Below, piece by piece: positions 16,788-25,054 of a stretch of 64,000 nucleotides of DNA. Within the stretch, counting starts at the first letter, position 1, and each line of letters opens with the position of its first letter. The notes beneath the pieces are model-generated. The model saw nothing but the letters and a program-made list of their open reading frames with translations. It had not been told where the DNA came from and searched no databases. The stretch covers positions 310,001 through 374,000 of the forward strand of contig NZ_JXYE01000003.1 of assembly GCF_000967725.1 (NCBI RefSeq), read 5' to 3'. Source of the DNA: Loktanella sp. S4079 (GTDB lineage: Bacteria > Pseudomonadota > Alphaproteobacteria > Rhodobacterales > Rhodobacteraceae). Position numbers and translations under genes: made by a program.

Positions 16788-17428
16788 AACGGGCATTTCG
16801 CGGTAATCCGCATACCCTGCCCGCCGTCTGGATGCCGAAATTGCAGCGTTTCTGAATGCAGCATCAATCGCGGATAGTCACGAGCCGCACCAGTTGCATA
16901 AAACGGATCACCCAAAATCGGATGTCCAATCGCCAGCATATGTACACGCAACTGGTGTGACCGCCCCGTTTTTGGCATTAGACGCACACGTGTTTCCCCT
17001 GCGCCGCTGCGCACCACGCGCCAATCTGTGACCGCCTGCTTGCCGTTTTCGTGGTCGACCATTTGCTTTGGGCGGTTCGGCCAATCCACAATGAGCGGCA
17101 AATCAACGGTTCCAGTCTTTTCCCCCAACTCACCACTGACCCGCGCGACATAAGTTTTCTTGGTTTGTCGTTTTTCAAACTGGAGCCCAAGGTGACGCTG
17201 CGCATGTGCGGTCAACGCAAATATCATGACGCCCGAGGTATCTCTATCCAACCGATGCACCAACAGCGCCTGTGGAAAGACAGCCTGCACACGCGACATT
17301 AGGCAATCGGCAAGGTGTTCACCCTTGCCCGGAACCGACAACAGGCCACTTGGTTTATCAACCAACAAGACTTCGTGGTCGTCATGCAAGACCACCAGCG
17401 GGTCTTGGGGAGGATTATAGTCCGTCAT
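16784..17428 (-). CDS. RluA-family RNA pseudouridine synthase
   Basis: A 214-residue enzyme with the catalytic motif H-R-L-D-R-D-T-S-G (aspartate near residue 63), the N-terminal L-V-D-K-P-S-G-L-L-S-V-P-G segment and the late R-S-H-Q-L-R-V-H-M motif. The short length without an S4 domain fits RluA itself (23S rRNA position 746 and tRNA position 32) rather than RluC or RluD. The first gene of the pair, yggS-like, ends on its start codon (1-bp overlap at 17428), so the two are translationally coupled. Confidence 0.9.
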   Translation of the reverse strand: MTDYNPPQDPLVVLHDDHEVLLVDKPSGLLSVPGKGEHLADCLMSRVQAVFPQALLVHRLDRDTSGVMIFALTAHAQRHLGLQFEKRQTKKTYVARVSGELGEKTGTVDLPLIVDWPNRPKQMVDHENGKQAVTDWRVVRSGAGETRVRLMPKTGRSHQLRVHMLAIGHPILGDPFYATGAARDYPRLMLHSETLQFRHPDGGQGMRITAKCPF

Positions 17429-18081
17429 CAGCCCGGTACGCGGTCGCCAAAGATTGCCGAACCCACTCGGATATGCGTCGCCCCTAGCGCAATTGCCCTT
17501 TCAAAGTCGCCACTCATACCCATCGACAATGCTGACAATCCATTTCGCTTTGCGATTTTCGCGAGCAGCGCAAAGTGTAACGACGGCTCTTCGTCGACGG
17601 GCGGAATACACATCAATCCCTTGAGCGGCAGACCGAGCGCACGCACCTCAGAGATAAACTCGTCCGATTGAGCGGGCAAGATTCCTGCTTTTTGCGGCTC
17701 TTCCCCTGTGTTGACCTGAATGAACAGATCGGGGCAGGCACCAGTTTCATCGGCAATACGTGCAATAGTATTCGCCAGTTTCGGACGATCCACAGTATGT
17801 ATCGACTGCGCCAATTCCATTGCCTGACGAACCTTGTTCGTCTGCAATGGGCCGATCAAGTGCAACTGAACATCAGGATAGGTTTCCCGGAACGTCGGCC
17901 ACTTTCCCGCCGCTTCTTGTACCTTATTTTCGCCAAAGACTCGGTGCCCCTGATCCAAAACATCCTGAACCCGTTCGTTTGGCTGTACTTTGGACACAGC
18001 AATAAGTGTCACATCCGCTGCTGCACGGTTGGAAGCTTCGCAAGCAGCACGAATTCTATCCTGAATATCAGCCAAGGGCAT
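17428..18081 (-). CDS. YggS family pyridoxal phosphate homeostasis protein
   Basis: A 217-residue PLP-binding protein of the PLPBP/PROSC family. The PLP lysine is in L-I-A-V-S-K-V-Q-P near residue 31. Typical segments follow: F-G-E-N-K-V-Q-E (50), H-L-I-G-P-L-Q-T-N-K (75), Q-V-N-T-G-E-E-P-Q-K-A-G (123), S-M-G-M-S-G-D-F-E-R-A-I (190) and T-H-I-R-V-G-S-A-I-F-G. The protein has no known enzyme activity and controls PLP supply and amino acid balance in other bacteria. It is upstream of, and overlaps by one base, the RluA-family gene. Confidence 0.93.
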   Translation of the reverse strand: MPLADIQDRIRAACEASNRAAADVTLIAVSKVQPNERVQDVLDQGHRVFGENKVQEAAGKWPTFRETYPDVQLHLIGPLQTNKVRQAMELAQSIHTVDRPKLANTIARIADETGACPDLFIQVNTGEEPQKAGILPAQSDEFISEVRALGLPLKGLMCIPPVDEEPSLHFALLAKIAKRNGLSALSMGMSGDFERAIALGATHIRVGSAIFGDRVPG

Positions 18082-18307
18082 CTAAGGCTCCGAAAAATAA
18101 GGGTCACGTCACGTTTCAGGCCGAAATAAAGGCATTTCAGCCTGATGTCACCGCACAAAACACGGTGTGTCCTTGATGCATCATATCCAGCGAACCCGCC
18201 AAAAAATCGTCTAATTTGCTTGAGTGTCAGCCCCAATGAGCGCACTTAATCGCCAATGCTAGGACAACTGGCATTCTTGGGAATGCAAAACACGAGGGAA
18301 TAAATCC

Positions 18308-19399
18308 ATGAAAAGCATCCTTCTTACATCAACTGCGATCGTCGCCTTCGCTGGCGCCGCAGCTGCTGAAGTATCTTTCTCCGGCGACGCAACACTGGGC
18401 TACAACTCACGCGTAGCTGAAGAAGACGGTTTCTACTGGGACGCAGACGTTGCTGTTAAACTGTCACAAGAACTTGACAACGGCCTGACAGCTGCTGCTT
18501 CTTTTAACTTCGAAGCTGCTGACGCTGACAACGGTCAAGAACTGGCTGCTACTGACTTCGTTCTGTCTCTGACTTCTGAAACAGCTGGCCTGTACTACGG
18601 TGACACTGCATTCGCAGCACAAACACTGTGGAAATCTGCTGGCGACATGGAAGCTGACGGCTTCTCCGAAAACGACGGCGAAACAGTTCTGCGCGGTGAA
18701 GCTGCATACAACGGCATCGACGCTGCTGTTTCTTACACAATCGCAGACGCTGCCAACAACTTCCCTGCAGATGACAGCCACGTAGATCAGCTTTCTGTTG
18801 CTGCTGCTGGTGACTTCGGTCAGTTCTCTGTTGTAGCAGCTTACCAAGACGAGTCCGACGCTGCATTCGGCGCTGTTGCTAACACAGAAAACGGTGACTA
18901 CAACCCTAACGAACTGTTCGGTCTGTCTGTTGGTGCATCTTTCTCTGGCGCAGACATCACAGTTGCATACGCAGAAGATCTGACAGCTGACGAATCTTCT
19001 CTGGGTGTTCAAGTTGCTTACCCATTCGGTCCAGTAACTGCGACAGTTTACTATGTTGCTGAAGACGACGCGACTGACGAAGATAACTACGGTGTAACAC
19101 TTGCTTACTCCGCAGGCGCAATCGCTGTTAAAGGCGACTACGACTACGACCAAGGTACTGACAAATGGGGTATCGAAGGTTCTTACGACGTAGGTAACGG
19201 CTTCACAGTATTCGCTGGTGTTCTGAACGAAGACGAATCTGACGATGCTGACTACTACGTTGCAGGTACATACGACCTCGGCGGCGGCGCATCTGTTCTG
19301 GTTTCTTTTGCTGAAGACAAGAGCAACGACCAAGGCGACGAAGTTGGTGCCAACGAGTACAAAGAAGGCGCAACTGTAGAAGTTAACTTCTCTTTCTAA
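18308..19399 (+). CDS. Major outer-membrane porin
   Basis: A 363-residue porin with a signal peptide (1-20, A-A-A-A|E-V-S-F) and beta strands throughout, ending V-E-V-N-F-S-F with the C-terminal phenylalanine. It is very acidic and poor in basic residues, as usual for general porins of Rhodobacterales. Codon choice is extremely biased (GCT/GCA for Ala, CTG for Leu, GTT for Val, AAC, GAC), a sign of one of the cell's most expressed proteins. GAGGGAAT precedes the ATG. About 225 bp of upstream non-coding DNA and a terminator make it a single-gene unit. Diffusion of small solutes is the expected role; ion selectivity cannot be read from sequence. Confidence 0.92.
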   Translation: MKSILLTSTAIVAFAGAAAAEVSFSGDATLGYNSRVAEEDGFYWDADVAVKLSQELDNGLTAAASFNFEAADADNGQELAATDFVLSLTSETAGLYYGDTAFAAQTLWKSAGDMEADGFSENDGETVLRGEAAYNGIDAAVSYTIADAANNFPADDSHVDQLSVAAAGDFGQFSVVAAYQDESDAAFGAVANTENGDYNPNELFGLSVGASFSGADITVAYAEDLTADESSLGVQVAYPFGPVTATVYYVAEDDATDEDNYGVTLAYSAGAIAVKGDYDYDQGTDKWGIEGSYDVGNGFTVFAGVLNEDESDDADYYVAGTYDLGGGASVLVSFAEDKSNDQGDEVGANEYKEGATVEVNFSF

Positions 19400-19423
19400 G
19401 CGAAGCTAACATCTGATCTAGCG

Positions 19424-19449
19424 AGAGCGGCCCTTTTGGGTCGCTCTTT
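19424..19449 (+). terminator. Rho-independent terminator of the porin gene
   Basis: AGAGCGGCCC pairs with GGGTCGCTCT (one G-U pair) on a TTTT loop, followed by a short T run, 25 bp after the porin stop codon. Confidence 0.85.
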
Positions 19450-19542
19450 GCTTTTGTGGGGTATGCAATGGGCTTGTGACCTGCGCGGGGCTTCGCTACA
19501 TATTTCGTCAATGACAAAGTATCCCGGCAAAGGGGAAGTAGT

Positions 19543-19944
19543 TTGACGTCGATGTTTCAATTTATGCGCGCGGGGCTGATTGCTTTGACGCTTGGTTCAC
19601 TTGCAGCTTGCGGTGGTGGACAAACCCCAACGCCACGCGGTGCAGAAAATGTTGCTGTGAACCGGTATCTTTGGGCCGCCTCCTTGGATGTGCTCGACTT
19701 CTTGCCCGTTCAATCTGCTGATCCCTTTACTGGTATTATCTCAACCGGATTTGGCACCCCTCCGGGTGGCTCGACCGCCTATCGTGCCACAGTCCGTGTG
19801 ATTGACCCAGCGATGGATGCGCGTTCGCTACAGGTGGCGCTGCAAACGCGCGGCGGTCCGGTTTCCATCGAAACACAGACAGCCATTGAAAACGCGATCC
19901 TATCGCGCGCCCGACAGCTTCGCATTGCTGACGGCGCTCTATAA
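19543..19944 (+). CDS. DUF3576 domain-containing lipoprotein
   Basis: A 133-residue protein. The signal peptide ends in the lipobox L-A-A-C (cysteine near residue 23), so it should be lipid-anchored. The body carries R-Y-L-W-A-A-S-L-D-V-L-D-F-L-P, S-T-G-F-G-T-P-P-G and R-A-T-V-R-V-I, the DUF3576 pattern common in alphaproteobacteria. AGGGGAAG lies 5 bases before the TTG at 19543; the ATG three codons later is less well spaced. It precedes leuS-lptE-holA as in related genomes, and is likely in the same operon. Its role is unknown; an envelope function is suggested by lptE nearby. Confidence 0.85.
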   Translation: MTSMFQFMRAGLIALTLGSLAACGGGQTPTPRGAENVAVNRYLWAASLDVLDFLPVQSADPFTGIISTGFGTPPGGSTAYRATVRVIDPAMDARSLQVALQTRGGPVSIETQTAIENAILSRARQLRIADGAL

Positions 19945-20022
19945 CCTTCAGCATATCGCCCGAATATCCACTTCCGCCGGGCCCAATCCGCCCGGCGTTT
20001 GCTTTCTTGAAAGACCGCCCCG

Positions 20023-22554
20023 ATGACAACCTACACCCCTGCGAATATCGAAGCCAAATGGCAAACGGCCTGGGCCGATGCACAGACGTTCAAGGCCGAG
20101 CGCAGCGCAGACAAACCCAAGTACTACGTGCTTGAGATGTTTCCGTATCCGTCTGGCCGCATCCACATGGGCCACGTGCGTAACTACACGATGGGCGATG
20201 TGATCGCGCGTTACAAACTTTCTACCGGGCACAACATTCTGCACCCTATGGGGTGGGATGCATTTGGGATGCCTGCCGAAAACGCGGCGATGGCGTCCGG
20301 CGGTCACCCAAAGGATTGGACCTACAACAACATCGCCGACATGAAGGCACAGATGAAGCCTCTGGGCCTTTCGATCGACTGGACCCGCGAATTTGCGACA
20401 TGTGATCCCGAATACTACGGTCAGCAGCAGGCGCTGTTCATCGATTTCCTTGAAAAGGGCCTGATCTATCGCAAAAAGGCAGTCGTCAACTGGGACCCTG
20501 TCGACATGACAGTGTTGGCTAACGAACAAGTCATCGACGGCAAAGGTTGGCGTTCCGGTGCAGAGGTCGAACGCCGCGAACTGGTGCAGTGGTTCTTTAA
20601 GATCTCGGATTACTCTGACGAGCTACTGTCGGCAATTGATACGCTGGATAACTGGCCCGCCAAGGTAAAACTGATGCAGGCCAACTGGATCGGAAAATCG
20701 CGTGGTTTGCAGTTTAGCTTTGAGCGTACCGACGGCGGCCAGATTGAGGTTTACACCACCCGCCCCGATACATTGATGGGCGCGTCGTTTGTGGGCATTT
20801 CGCCCGATCACCCGCTCGCGAAAGAACTGGAAGCAAAAGACGATAAAGTCGCCGCATTCTGCACCGAGTGCCGCAAAGGTGGAACCACGGCTGAGGCGAT
20901 CGAAAAAGCCGAAAAGCTAGGGTATGATACAGGCCTCAAAGTGAAGCATCCCCTGGATGAAAACTGGGAACTACCCGTCTACATCGCGAATTTTATCCTG
21001 ATGGACTACGGGACTGGCGCGATCTTTGGTTGCCCTGCGCATGACCAGCGTGATTTCGATTTCGCGACCAAATACGGCCTGCCGATCACGCCTGTATTCT
21101 TGCCAAGCGCCGATGCTGATACAACACTAACTGAGGCATTCGTCCCCGGTAAAACCGACGTCGTGACATACGTCAAAGGTTTCGCAGGTGAGACACAGCA
21201 AACAGGCGACGCAGCGGTTGATGCGGCAGTGGACCACTGCGAATCCAATGGCATTGGTGAAGGCGTAACCAAATTCCGCTTGCGTGATTGGGGCCTATCG
21301 CGTCAGCGTTACTGGGGCTGCCCGATCCCAATTGTGCATTGTGACGATTGTGGCGCTGTTCCTGAAAAGAAAGAAAACCTGCCAGTCGAGTTACCCTATG
21401 ATGTGTCCTTTGACATTCCCGGTAACCCGCTGGACCGCCACCCTACATGGCGTGATTGCGCATGCCCTGCCTGTGGGAAACCTGCCCAGCGTGAAACCGA
21501 TACGATGGATACATTCGTGGATTCATCTTGGTACTACGCGCGCTTTACCGCGCCTCAGGCCGACACCCCAACCAATGCCGAAGATGCCGCCTATTGGATG
21601 AATGTAGACCAATATATCGGCGGGATCGAGCACGCAATTTTGCACCTGCTGTATAGCCGTTTCTTTGCGCGTGCGATGAACATCACCGGGCACCTGCCAG
21701 ACAGCGCCAAAGAGCCATTCAATGCGCTGTTCACCCAAGGCATGGTGACGCACGAGATTTACCAGACCCGCAACGCGGATGGCCGCGCTGTCTATCATTT
21801 CCCCGAGGATGTCACCGATGGCAAGCTCGCCGATGGTACCGAGGTAGAAATCGTTCCGTCTGCGAAAATGTCAAAATCCAAAAAGAACGTCGTCGACCCT
21901 GATGATATTCTGGCGAAATACGGTGCGGATACAGCGCGCTGGTTTGTACTATCAGACAGCCCTCCGGAACGTGACGTGGAATGGACTGCATCCGGCGCCG
22001 AGGCCACGCACAAGCACCTGTCGCGTGTGTTCCGCGTCGCAAATGACATTGCCGCCATGGATGATACGCCCGGCAACGGTGACGAAGACCTCTTGCGAGC
22101 GATGCACAAGGCAATTCACGAAGTGACCATGGGTGTTGAAAGCTTTGGCTTTAACGCGGCCATTGCAAAGCTCTACGGATTTACCAACGTACTTGCCAAA
22201 TCCAAAGCAGGTGGTGCCGCAAAACGCGAAGCTGCCAAAGTTCTGGCCCAGTTGATGTCACCAATGACCCCGCACCTGTCCGAAGAAATCTGGGCGCTGC
22301 TGGGCGGTGAAGGGCTAATTGCAAATGCACCTTGGCCTATTGCCGACGAAGCAATGTTGGTCGAAGATACGATCACGATGCCAGTTCAAATCAACGGTAA
22401 ACGCCGCGATGAGATCAAAGTCGCAGCAGATGCCAGCAAAGGTGACATCGAAGAAATCGTGATGGGTCTTGAGGTCGTTCAAAAAGCTCTGGACGGCGGA
22501 ACACCCAAAAAGCTGATCATTGTACCGGGGCGGATTGTAAACATTGTCGTCTAA
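20023..22554 (+). CDS. leuS: Leucyl-tRNA synthetase
   Basis: An 843-residue class Ia synthetase that charges tRNA-Leu. The HIGH-type motif H-M-G-H is at 48-51 after F-P-Y-P-S-G-R-I. The CP1 editing domain contains [10 protein letters not shown] (near residue 245). The K-M-S-K-S-K-K-N loop lies near 615 and an anticodon-binding helical domain completes the protein. The length matches the bacterial family. The start is the ATG at 20023. The last 11 bp overlap the start of lptE, so the genes are translationally linked. Confidence 0.97.
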   Translation: MTTYTPANIEAKWQTAWADAQTFKAERSADKPKYYVLEMFPYPSGRIHMGHVRNYTMGDVIARYKLSTGHNILHPMGWDAFGMPAENAAMASGGHPKDWTYNNIADMKAQMKPLGLSIDWTREFATCDPEYYGQQQALFIDFLEKGLIYRKKAVVNWDPVDMTVLANEQVIDGKGWRSGAEVERRELVQWFFKISDYSDELLSAIDTLDNWPAKVKLMQANWIGKSRGLQFSFERTDGGQIEVYTTRPDTLMGASFVGISPDHPLAKELEAKDDKVAAFCTECRKGGTTAEAIEKAEKLGYDTGLKVKHPLDENWELPVYIANFILMDYGTGAIFGCPAHDQRDFDFATKYGLPITPVFLPSADADTTLTEAFVPGKTDVVTYVKGFAGETQQTGDAAVDAAVDHCESNGIGEGVTKFRLRDWGLSRQRYWGCPIPIVHCDDCGAVPEKKENLPVELPYDVSFDIPGNPLDRHPTWRDCACPACGKPAQRETDTMDTFVDSSWYYARFTAPQADTPTNAEDAAYWMNVDQYIGGIEHAILHLLYSRFFARAMNITGHLPDSAKEPFNALFTQGMVTHEIYQTRNADGRAVYHFPEDVTDGKLADGTEVEIVPSAKMSKSKKNVVDPDDILAKYGADTARWFVLSDSPPERDVEWTASGAEATHKHLSRVFRVANDIAAMDDTPGNGDEDLLRAMHKAIHEVTMGVESFGFNAAIAKLYGFTNVLAKSKAGGAAKREAAKVLAQLMSPMTPHLSEEIWALLGGEGLIANAPWPIADEAMLVEDTITMPVQINGKRRDEIKVAADASKGDIEEIVMGLEVVQKALDGGTPKKLIIVPGRIVNIVV

Positions 22555-23029
22555 ACACCCATCGCGTCGGTTTGCTGTCTTGGGCCTTTTGGCCTTGGGT
22601 GGCTGCGGGTTTGCGCCGGTCTACGGCGACAAAAGCAACCTGCGCGACGCGATCAAGTTTACGACCGATCAAACCATTTCCGGTTACCGGATCAAGGAAC
22701 GGCTTGAACAGCGCTTGGGGCGGGCAACGGCCCCACGCTATGCCATGCGTGTCAGTATGAGCCAGTCGGTGCGTAGTGCGGCGATTACAGACGATGGCGA
22801 TACCACCCGCTACAACTTGATTGGTACCGCGAATTGGGTGTTGGTCGATGATGCAAGTGGACGACAAATCGGTAGTGGGTCTGTTGATGCGTTCACCAGC
22901 TATTCGGCAACGGGCACCACAACCGCAACCCAAACCGCCCAAACCGACGCAGCAGCCCGGTTGGCGGTGATCCTCGCTGATATGATCGTGACCCGCGTCA
23001 TGGCGCTTGGCCCAAGGTTAGAACAATGA
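22544..23029 (+). CDS. lptE: LPS assembly lipoprotein LptE
   Basis: A 161-residue outer-membrane lipoprotein. The signal peptide ends in the lipobox L-G-G-C (cysteine near residue 21), directly followed by G-F-A-P-V-Y-G, the hallmark of LptE. LptE plugs the LptD barrel and helps place lipopolysaccharide in the outer leaflet. The start is a TTG inside the end of leuS. The holA start overlaps its last 4 bp. The leuS-lptE-holA order is widely conserved and supports the call despite the family's low sequence conservation. Confidence 0.9.
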   Translation: MSSKHPSRRFAVLGLLALGGCGFAPVYGDKSNLRDAIKFTTDQTISGYRIKERLEQRLGRATAPRYAMRVSMSQSVRSAAITDDGDTTRYNLIGTANWVLVDDASGRQIGSGSVDAFTSYSATGTTTATQTAQTDAAARLAVILADMIVTRVMALGPRLEQ

Positions 23030-24048
23030 AGCTATCAGGATCAGCCGCCTCTGCCTATTTCCGCAAACCTGATCCTACGCACACAGGGTTGCTGATCTTT
23101 GGCGCGGACCCAATGCGCGTGGCCGAGAAGCGGCAACAAGCCGTTGCCGCCTTGGTGGGTCCAAACGGCGAAGAAGAAATGCGTCTGACCCGCATTCCAG
23201 CGGCCGACTTGCGCAAAGATCCAGCCTTGCTGGATGATGCCGTGAAGGCCCAAGGCTTCTTTCCCGGACATCGCGTCGCCTTTGTCGAAGATGCGACAGA
23301 AACTGCCACCAAGGCGATTACAAATGCTCTGACCGACTGGAACCCCGGTGACGCGCAGATCATCGTCACCGCTGGTCAGCTCACTGCCAAATCCGGCCTA
23401 CGCAAGCTGTTTGAAAACCATCGCAATGCCATGGCCATCGGCATCTACGACGATCCGCCCAGCATTGCCGATATCGAACAAAACCTATCCCAAGCTGGCA
23501 TTGACCAACCCGAACGCGAGGTGATGGATGCGCTTGTTGCGCTTGCCTCTTCGCTTGAGCCGGGTGATTTTCGCCAGACCTTAGAAAAGGTCAGCCTATA
23601 TAAGCGCGGTGATGACAGCACGCTTACCGTCGAAGAAGTCATGCTATGCGCGCCGCAATCGGCAGAGGTCGATGTGGATGATGTGCTAGAAGTCGTAGCG
23701 CTTGGGCAGGCGGAACGACTGGGGCCAGTGCTGAGCAACCTTTATGCACAAGGCGTGACACCTGTCACCTTATGCATCGGGGCGATGCGTTATTTTCGCA
23801 GGCTCCACACTGCTGCATCTGATCCAGGTGGTCCGGCTGCTGGCGTGGGTCGGTTACGCCCCCCCGTATTTGGACCGCGCCGCGACAAGATCGTCCGCCA
23901 AGCCAGCCACTGGGGACGACCACGGCTAGAACGAGCGCTGACTGCCTTGACTGATGTTGATCTTCAATTGCGTTCCGCGAACACGGCCCCGCAAGGCCCC
24001 TTGCTAGAACGCACATTGATGCGGCTTGCCATGATGGCGCGTCGCTAA
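23026..24048 (+). CDS. holA: DNA polymerase III subunit delta
   Basis: A 340-residue clamp-loader subunit that opens the beta sliding clamp. The opening has G-L-L-I-F-G-A-D-P-M-R-V-A-E-K-R, the usual delta AAA-like N-terminus without a working Walker A. The middle carries P-G-D-F-R-Q-T-L-E-K-V and the C-terminal collar domain has a run of helices ending L-L-E-R-T-L-M-R-L-A. It overlaps lptE by 4 bp and ends at a bidirectional-looking terminator. Confidence 0.93.
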   Translation: MKLSGSAASAYFRKPDPTHTGLLIFGADPMRVAEKRQQAVAALVGPNGEEEMRLTRIPAADLRKDPALLDDAVKAQGFFPGHRVAFVEDATETATKAITNALTDWNPGDAQIIVTAGQLTAKSGLRKLFENHRNAMAIGIYDDPPSIADIEQNLSQAGIDQPEREVMDALVALASSLEPGDFRQTLEKVSLYKRGDDSTLTVEEVMLCAPQSAEVDVDDVLEVVALGQAERLGPVLSNLYAQGVTPVTLCIGAMRYFRRLHTAASDPGGPAAGVGRLRPPVFGPRRDKIVRQASHWGRPRLERALTALTDVDLQLRSANTAPQGPLLERTLMRLAMMARR

Positions 24049-24054
24049 ACGAAA

Positions 24055-24080
24055 AAAGGCAGGCCCCAAGGCCTGCCTTT
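24055..24080. terminator. Bidirectional terminator between holA and the small exported protein gene
   Basis: An 11-bp stem AAAGGCAGGCC/GGCCTGCCTTT (24055-24065 with 24070-24080) on a CCAA loop. The A6 run before it gives a good U tract for the minus-strand gene; the plus side ends only in TTT, so it is weaker for holA. Confidence 0.85.
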
Positions 24081-24102
24081 CGTCAAATCTTGCGATTTGA
24101 AT

Positions 24103-24312
24103 TTATTCAGCGTTTGCAGCAGCTGCGATCAGCAGAGCGGCAACAACACCGATGATTACGTATGTGCTGCTGATAGAGGAACCAGCTGGTGCTGGCTCTT
24201 CAACAACAACCACAGGCGCATCCATCACTGGTTCGGACATGCCGCCAGCGTTGGCTGCAACAGCGGAAACAGCCAGAGTAGCTGCGGCGGCAAGAGTAGT
24301 TGTAAAGCGCAT
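24103..24312 (-). CDS. Small exported protein with C-terminal membrane segment (YjbE/GfcA-like by context)
   Basis: Sixty-nine residues: a Sec signal peptide (1-22, A-N-A|G-G), a short acidic, proline- and valine-rich middle (P-V-V-V-V-E-E-P-A-P-A), and a C-terminal hydrophobic helix (about 50-66). Size, signal peptide, low-complexity middle and terminal helix recall E. coli YjbE/GfcA, which accompany YjbF/GfcB and YjbH/GfcD in exopolysaccharide export loci. Here it lies just downstream of yjbF- and yjbH-like genes on the same strand, which supports the analogy; sequence similarity itself is weak. Its transcript ends at the terminator at 24055-24080. Confidence 0.65.
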   Translation of the reverse strand: MRFTTTLAAAATLAVSAVAANAGGMSEPVMDAPVVVVEEPAPAGSSISSTYVIIGVVAALLIAAAANAE

Positions 24313-24415
24313 GTCGGTACTCCAATTTATGCACGGGTGGTCTGCCTATAGGTGGCGATCCACATTGCCCTATTAAATCAGGGCCTAAAGCGAAATCCAA
24401 GAGGTTTGCGCGGCG

Positions 24416-25054
24416 TCAAAAAACATCAATTTGCAGATATCCAGCATCAGGAGAAACCGCCTGAAGGCTGCGAACCATGGCACCTCGTTGATTTACCCAG
24501 TAAATATTGGTGAAAATAAGGCGCTCACCCTCGCATTTCTCGGTAAAACGCCTTGTAGAGATCGACTTTCCGGCCCTTTCAATGACTTCGTTTCCTTCTG
24601 AAACGATGCTACATTGCAACAGTTCCGTCGAAATTTCGTCCTGATCAGTCAAGAAATCATGCCGTCTTTGGGCTTCGCCGCCCTGATTTCGAATAGCTGC
24701 CCATGATTGGCTCAGGTCTGTGCCCATCAAATCACGCACTAAACCCCGAGTTGCAACAACCAAACCGTTCTCAAAGGTGACGCTGATGTTGCCCTGATCA
24801 ATCCACGTCGTGCGTGCGCCGTTTGTACCGGCCTGCGTCAGCGATGCCCAAGCATTCTGTTTACGGATATTGATCCGAATGTATTTGCCCGGGTTGGCGT
24901 GCATCACTTCGGCGGGCACCAATGCTGGCGCCGCTTGGGCTGCGGGTGCCTGCCCCGTCACGAGCCCCGCCACGCGGGCACCAATCGCGGATTCACCACA
25001 AGCGGTCAGAAGCACGAGCGCGCAAACGCCCGCAACAATACGAATAGGTTTCAT
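24416..25054 (-). CDS. YjbF family lipoprotein
   Basis: About 212 residues from the ATG at 25054 (TGGAG 5 bp upstream; the adjacent ATG at 25057 is also possible). A signal peptide ends in the lipobox L-T-A-C (near residue 19). The body carries the GfcB/YjbF pattern, including W-I-D-Q-G-N-I-S-V-T-F-E-N-G-L-V and T-R-G-L-V-R-D-L-M-G-T-D-L. Members are outer-membrane-associated proteins needed for secretion of exopolysaccharide or group 4 capsule. Its start overlaps the stop of the yjbH-like gene, indicating one operon. Confidence 0.88.
   Translation of the reverse strand: MKPIRIVAGVCALVLLTACGESAIGARVAGLVTGQAPAAQAAPALVPAEVMHANPGKYIRINIRKQNAWASLTQAGTNGARTTWIDQGNISVTFENGLVVATRGLVRDLMGTDLSQSWAAIRNQGGEAQRRHDFLTDQDEISTELLQCSIVSEGNEVIERAGKSISTRRFTEKCEGERLIFTNIYWVNQRGAMVRSLQAVSPDAGYLQIDVF

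Noticed and set aside
18464..19333. 289-residue open frame antisense to the porin gene
   Set aside because: It has abnormal composition (very rich in Cys, Val, Arg, Ser), no family features, and is explained by the codon bias of the porin on the other strand.
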